NCBI GenBank assembly: GCA_946628495.1
Contig: CAMOWQ010000011.1
Location: 1-34,238 of the forward strand
Direction of reading: 5' to 3'
Source: an uncultured Treponema sp.
Lineage (GTDB): Bacteria; Spirochaetota; Spirochaetia; Treponematales; Treponemataceae
Length of the DNA: 34,238 nt
In this document: positions 31,100-34,238 of the stretch, one piece after another
Layout: the number at the start of each line of letters is the position of its first letter
Position numbering within the stretch: position 1 is the stretch's first letter
Position numbers and translations under genes: made by a program
Notes under the pieces: generated by a model
What the model saw: only the letters and a program-made list of their open reading frames with translations
Database searches by the model: none
What the model was told of the DNA's origin: nothing

Positions 31100-32761
31100 C
31101 TATCCGTTTTCCTGTAACATTTTTTCGGGATTTATTTTTCCGTTTTCAATAAGCCTGATAAGAATTGAAACTAATTTTGGATCAAACTGAGAGCCCGACC
31201 ATTTTTGTAATTCATCTTTTACAAGATTGATATCCAATCCTTTGCGGTAAATGCGGTTGGATGTCATAGCATCAAAAGCATCTGCAATTCCGATAATTCT
31301 TGCATTAAAAGGAATATCTTCGCCCTTAAGTCCCATAGGATAACCGCTTCCGTCATAACGTTCATGATGATATTTTGCACCTTCATCAACATGCGGAATG
31401 GACGTAAAATCCTTCAAGATTTCGCTGCCAATTAAAGCATGCGTTTTCATTATTTCGTATTCTTCTTCTGTAAGCGTTGTAGGTTTATTAAGAATTGCAT
31501 CAGGAACACCGATTTTTCCAATATCATGAAGAAGACCTGTTTTACGAAGCTGCTCTTTTTCTTCCTCATTAAAACCTAATTCTTCTGCAATCAAAACCGC
31601 ATACTGTGCAACTCGAAAAGAATGCCGACCGGTTCTTTTATCTCTTGCTTCAACTGCATTTGCAATTGAAAAAATAGTTTCATTACTTAATCTTACCTGA
31701 TTTTTGTAATTTTCAATTTCGAGCTGCTGAATTCTGGTTTCTTCTTTTTCTTTCAGATATCTGATATGTTCTGTTTCATCAATCAAAGTGTAAACTTTGC
31801 CAAAATTTTTTCCGCCTTGAATTAATTCATTTTCTTCTGCCAGAAAAAAACGTTCTTCAATTGTAATTGTTTCCCGATTAAGTTTTTCTTTGATTTTTTT
31901 ACCGTCTTCAAGCATTGTGATTACTTTCTGCGGAATTTTTTTATCACCGATTTTTAATTCAGGAAATAAATCCTGTGCAGGCTTATTAAAATATTGAATC
32001 ACACCTTCATTATCAACCGCGATTATTCCTTCAGAAAGCCTGTCTATCATGAATTTTTCTGCAAGCTCACGGGTATTCATCAAATCATAACGAAGAATGG
32101 CAATATACTGGAAAAGAGTGCCGATTAAACATCCAATCATTGTAACATCGTAATAGCCCTTAAGACCTTTAATTCCAATCATTTCGATAATAAAAAATAT
32201 CGACTGGGAAATCATAGACAAAATGACAAACAGGAATTTCTTTTTTTCCAGCCTATTATTCGTTTTATGTAATTCACTAAAAAGCCATATAAAAATGACA
32301 ATCATATAAATTGCCTGAACAACCATAAACAGATTATGCCATTGACTATTCTGCCTTATAAGTCTTGGAAATAATCCGTCTGTAGAAAATCCTGTAATGG
32401 TGTAATAAAGATTGTTTCTTCGCGTTGTGATGATAAATCCATAAGTTATTGTATTAAATAGCATTATAATTGTTTTTATGATTGTAGGAATTGTTTTTTT
32501 GCATAACTCGGCCGTAAACAAAAGAAGCGTAAATGCATACCAAACCCGCCCTGCATAAGAAAGTTGAATTGCCGTTATGTAAGAATCGATTGTTTCCGTA
32601 TACAATGCGGCAAGATACCCGAGCGTATTCAAGAAGCCTGTAATGCAACTTAAAAGCAGGTAAGAATACAGCATAGACTTCCAATGTTTGATAAGGTAAA
32701 TGCTTTGGTTAAAAAGACTAATACAACATATAAATTGAATTGTAAGAAAGAAGTATCTCAT
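31100..32761 (-). CDS. Membrane-bound HD-GYP domain protein, likely cyclic-di-GMP phosphodiesterase
   Basis: A 553-aa protein. The N-terminal third has about seven membrane segments (about residues 1-225), as in the histidine-kinase-type 7TM sensor module. A PAS-like domain (about 235-335, SEGIIAVDNEGVIQYFN) and a short coiled coil follow. The HD-GYP domain (about 350-545) has RTGRHSFRVA, LLHDIGKIGVPDAIL and HHERYDGSGYPMGL. The HD pair and the GYP signature are intact, so phosphodiesterase activity on cyclic-di-GMP (or a related dinucleotide) is expected. This would link an unknown membrane signal to motility or envelope behaviour. GGAG before the ATG supports the start. It is a single-gene unit. 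Confidence 0.9.
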   Translation of the reverse strand: MRYFFLTIQFICCISLFNQSIYLIKHWKSMLYSYLLLSCITGFLNTLGYLAALYTETIDSYITAIQLSYAGRVWYAFTLLLFTAELCKKTIPTIIKTIIMLFNTITYGFIITTRRNNLYYTITGFSTDGLFPRLIRQNSQWHNLFMVVQAIYMIVIFIWLFSELHKTNNRLEKKKFLFVILSMISQSIFFIIEMIGIKGLKGYYDVTMIGCLIGTLFQYIAILRYDLMNTRELAEKFMIDRLSEGIIAVDNEGVIQYFNKPAQDLFPELKIGDKKIPQKVITMLEDGKKIKEKLNRETITIEERFFLAEENELIQGGKNFGKVYTLIDETEHIRYLKEKEETRIQQLEIENYKNQVRLSNETIFSIANAVEARDKRTGRHSFRVAQYAVLIAEELGFNEEEKEQLRKTGLLHDIGKIGVPDAILNKPTTLTEEEYEIMKTHALIGSEILKDFTSIPHVDEGAKYHHERYDGSGYPMGLKGEDIPFNARIIGIADAFDAMTSNRIYRKGLDINLVKDELQKWSGSQFDPKLVSILIRLIENGKINPEKMLQENG

Positions 32762-32860
32762 CTTTTCGCTCCTTATGCATCCTGCCTATGCTTTTTTTTC
32801 TGCATTCTACGGTAGAAGTTTTCAGAACTTTAGATTTCACCCTCTCAGATTTGTAAAAGT

Positions 32861-32869
32861 ATTATAGCA
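32861..32869 (-). promoter_or_regulatory. Extended -10 promoter of the HD-GYP gene
   Basis: TGCTATAAT on the minus strand, identical to the gyrA element, with a leader of about 90 nt. That leader contains a TTCTAC-G-GTAGAA palindrome (32803-32816 region). Confidence 0.5.
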
Positions 32870-32923
32870 TAGTTTTTTAAACCGAAGGTTAAAATCTTCA
32901 AAGAGAGTCTATATTTTTTTGAT

Positions 32924-33310
32924 TTAGAGTTTTTGTACGGTTATTTCGTCGATATAATCAAAATCGCTGTCTGCCGTAATAAGAGTTAAATCTGCTGCAT
33001 GGCAAGTTGCGGCAATCCAGATATCATTTTCTGGAATAGGTTTTCCTTTTGCTTTTAACGAGGCTTTTATTTTTCCATAACTTTTTGAAACTTCTAAATC
33101 TGGATAAATAACTTTCATCTGTTCACAAAAGTTAAAATAATTTTCTTTGTTAAAATCAGTTTTTTTAGAAAGCTCCGCTACATACATCAATTCTCCTACA
33201 GAAATAGATGAAATATACAGATTATCCATATCATCAAAAAGAGAAAAAAGTTCTGTTTCGCCTTTGAAAAAACGGATAATCACATTTGTATCTACAAGCT
33301 TACCATTCAT
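32924..33310 (-). CDS. vapC: PIN-domain toxin, VapC-like ribonuclease
   Basis: A 128-aa PIN-domain nuclease that, when free of its antitoxin, cleaves RNA (tRNA or rRNA in studied cases) and stops growth. The acidic metal site is complete: Asp in LVDTNVII near residue 7, Glu in VGELMY near 41, Asp in ENDIWIAAT near 94 and Asp in TADSDFDYI near 112. Its ATG (33308-33310) lies inside the end of the antitoxin gene (overlap 11 bp), so the two are translationally coupled. A second ATG two codons upstream is also possible. The longer frame to 33364 is not supported by homology. Confidence 0.9.
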   Translation of the reverse strand: MNGKLVDTNVIIRFFKGETELFSLFDDMDNLYISSISVGELMYVAELSKKTDFNKENYFNFCEQMKVIYPDLEVSKSYGKIKASLKAKGKPIPENDIWIAATCHAADLTLITADSDFDYIDEITVQKL

Positions 33311-33593
33311 TTTCATCAACCTTGCGACACTCCGCAACAGCAGCTTCCATTTGAGCAGCCTCATCTTTATCTATACTTCCAAAAAAATCTTTGACTGATT
33401 TTTGATTGGAAAGGCTTGCACGTAAAACTAGATTTTCATATTCATCAATTGGAAGCACAACCGCCTGCATTTCGTTATTGCGGATAATTGCAATTTTTTT
33501 TAGTTTTCTATTTGTCAATTCCGTCAGGAAGTTTGAAAACTGGCGAACGAGTTGAGTTGCAGAGACAATTTCTTTTTTTTCAAATGTCATCAT
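33300..33593 (-). CDS. vapB: Phd/YefM-type antitoxin of the VapC pair
   Basis: A 97-aa antitoxin. The N-terminal Phd/YefM DNA-binding part reads KEIVSATQLVRQFSNFLTEL, then KKIAIIRNNEMQAVVLPIDEYENLV. The C-terminal part (about 58-97) is acidic and helical and should wrap the toxin. It binds and inhibits the downstream PIN toxin and represses its own promoter. AGGTG precedes the ATG. A Phd-type antitoxin with a PIN toxin is a common pairing; the symbol is used in that general sense. Confidence 0.88.
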   Translation of the reverse strand: MMTFEKKEIVSATQLVRQFSNFLTELTNRKLKKIAIIRNNEMQAVVLPIDEYENLVLRASLSNQKSVKDFFGSIDKDEAAQMEAAVAECRKVDENEW

Positions 33594-33613
33594 AAAATCA
33601 CCTCTTACATATT

Positions 33614-33641
33614 ATTATACATAGTATTTTGTGTATTACAA
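33614..33641 (-). promoter_or_regulatory. Promoter of the toxin-antitoxin pair with overlapping inverted repeat
   Basis: TTGTAA, 16-bp spacer, TATAAT on the minus strand. An ATAC-TAT-GTAT inverted repeat overlaps the -10, well placed for antitoxin autoregulation. Confidence 0.6.
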
Positions 33642-33654
33642 GAGATAATTTTTA

Positions 33655-33687
33655 CAAAAAAAGTCCAGTCTAAGTTTGACTGGACTT
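33655..33687 (-). terminator. Rho-independent terminator of the exported hypothetical gene
   Basis: A perfect 10-bp stem AAGTCCAGTC / GACTGGACTT with a 7-nt loop. On the minus strand it is followed by six T; on the plus strand by TTATT. Confidence 0.85.
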
Positions 33688-33708
33688 TTATTAATTTATA
33701 AAGCTGAA

Positions 33709-34219
33709 CTATTTTTTTATAAAAGTTTTTCCACCCCATGAAACAGAAGTTGCATCTTTATTCGGAATTACAAAAGTCTGAGAACCTACAGAAGCTCCAT
33801 ACTGTCCTTCAACATCAAGATAATTCTTTGTCACCTCATAAGGGCCTGAATAAAGAGATGTTTTTGTACCAGATGTAGTCATGTAATAATCTACAGTCTT
33901 ATTGTTACTAAATTTTATTGTAGTAATAACTATTCCCATATTTCCAGTATCTGCTTCCCATGTTGTACCGGCAAATGGATCTTCTGCATTATTCGATGTA
34001 TTTGCAGTTTCTTCTGTAGTAGTTTCTGTTGTATTAGTAGAGAATTTGAATAAGTTATAAAATCCAACTAGCACAAGTAAATCTTCATTAAGTTTTTCCC
34101 AATGTATTGCTATTCTGTCACCACTCAATTCATAATCATAAAGGCTGCTTTCATCTGCCTTTGCTACCCATGGGAAAAAAATAAATATAGAAAAATAATA
34201 GCAAAATTACAGATAACAA
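33709..34219 (-). CDS. Exported hypothetical protein; signal peptide possibly frameshifted at a T run
   Basis: Residues read from 34128 leftward give a 139-aa protein: a Thr/Asn/Glu-rich linker, then a compact beta-rich domain DPFAGTTWEADTGNMGIVIT...SYGGKTF-like with repeated strands, resembling small lipocalin-like domains of exported proteins in layout only. The frame stays open upstream to about 34207 (...VAKADESSLYDYE) without an ATG. One frame over, a TTG at 34217-34219 begins a strongly hydrophobic run ending IYFFP. Removing one T of the T7 run near 34180 would join them into a signal peptide with cleavage after VAKA. Either an inactivating slip, phase variation or a base-call error. 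The family is not recognised. Confidence 0.5.
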
Positions 34220-34238
34220 TATTTATTAATTATTTTAT

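Noticed and set aside
1-34238. tRNA, rRNA, riboswitch or CRISPR arrays
   Set aside because: Looked for cloverleaf, rRNA-conserved and regular repeat-spacer patterns by eye and saw none. A covariance-model scan would be decisive.

Overview
The window is AT-rich and gene-dense. I infer a host-associated, Treponema-like spirochaete. Support: an ArgA/ProA/ProB/GyrA set of that flavour, a lipoprotein with a loose spirochaetal lipobox, a CE2-type esterase and a clan GH-A-like hydrolase as in rumen/gut treponemes, a dCache chemoreceptor and an HD-GYP protein. No rRNA or tRNA gene and no CRISPR array was seen, so the taxonomy is inference.

Layout. 1-3000: the start of a lipoprotein gene (-), argA and a CE2-like acetylesterase. 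3001-6322: a small decayed gene split by a complete 3,015-bp IS1595-family element with 25-bp inverted ends and a perfect 8-bp target duplication. It carries three unrecognised passenger genes and a transposase frame with an early stop codon. 6362-12452: an AAA-ATPase/PD-(D/E)XK protein, a glycosidase-like protein, proA-proB and a conserved-type hypothetical gene.

12559-22433: a compact aryl-polyene/flexirubin-like (Ape) locus. It holds an acyl carrier protein, ApeI-like dehydratase, LolA, MMPL exporter, DUF3261-like lipoprotein, ApeP-like dehydratase, FabG-type ketoreductase and, after an inserted chemoreceptor gene, an ApeR-like ketosynthase. Together these could extend, reduce and dehydrate an ACP-bound chain into a conjugated polyene and move the product to the envelope. 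No starter-activating ligase, ammonia-lyase, glycosyltransferase or second ketosynthase lies in the window. 22680-25964: a DHH phosphoesterase and a UvrD/PcrA helicase.

25965-28416: a 2.45-kb non-coding region and the most striking part of the window. It has 16 near-identical 16-bp sites (TGTTTCACATGAAACA or its reverse complement), one central base off the universal ParB site parS, spaced 42-171 bp. Two perfect DnaA boxes, two variant boxes in inverted orientation and a very AT-rich stretch follow. I read this as a chromosomal centromere (parS array) beside a candidate oriC. The flanking genes converge on it, which is unusual for an origin. 28417-34238: gyrA (-), an HD-GYP protein (-), a VapBC toxin-antitoxin pair (-) and an exported hypothetical protein (-) whose signal peptide may be frameshifted.

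Regulation. Several promoters share an extended -10 (TGNTATAWT). In two genes it sits 6 nt from an ATG that has no Shine-Dalgarno sequence, predicting leaderless mRNAs; a third gene has the same spacing behind an ordinary -10. A GC-rich hairpin ending in a fixed CACAGGAG ribosome-binding site precedes three unrelated genes.
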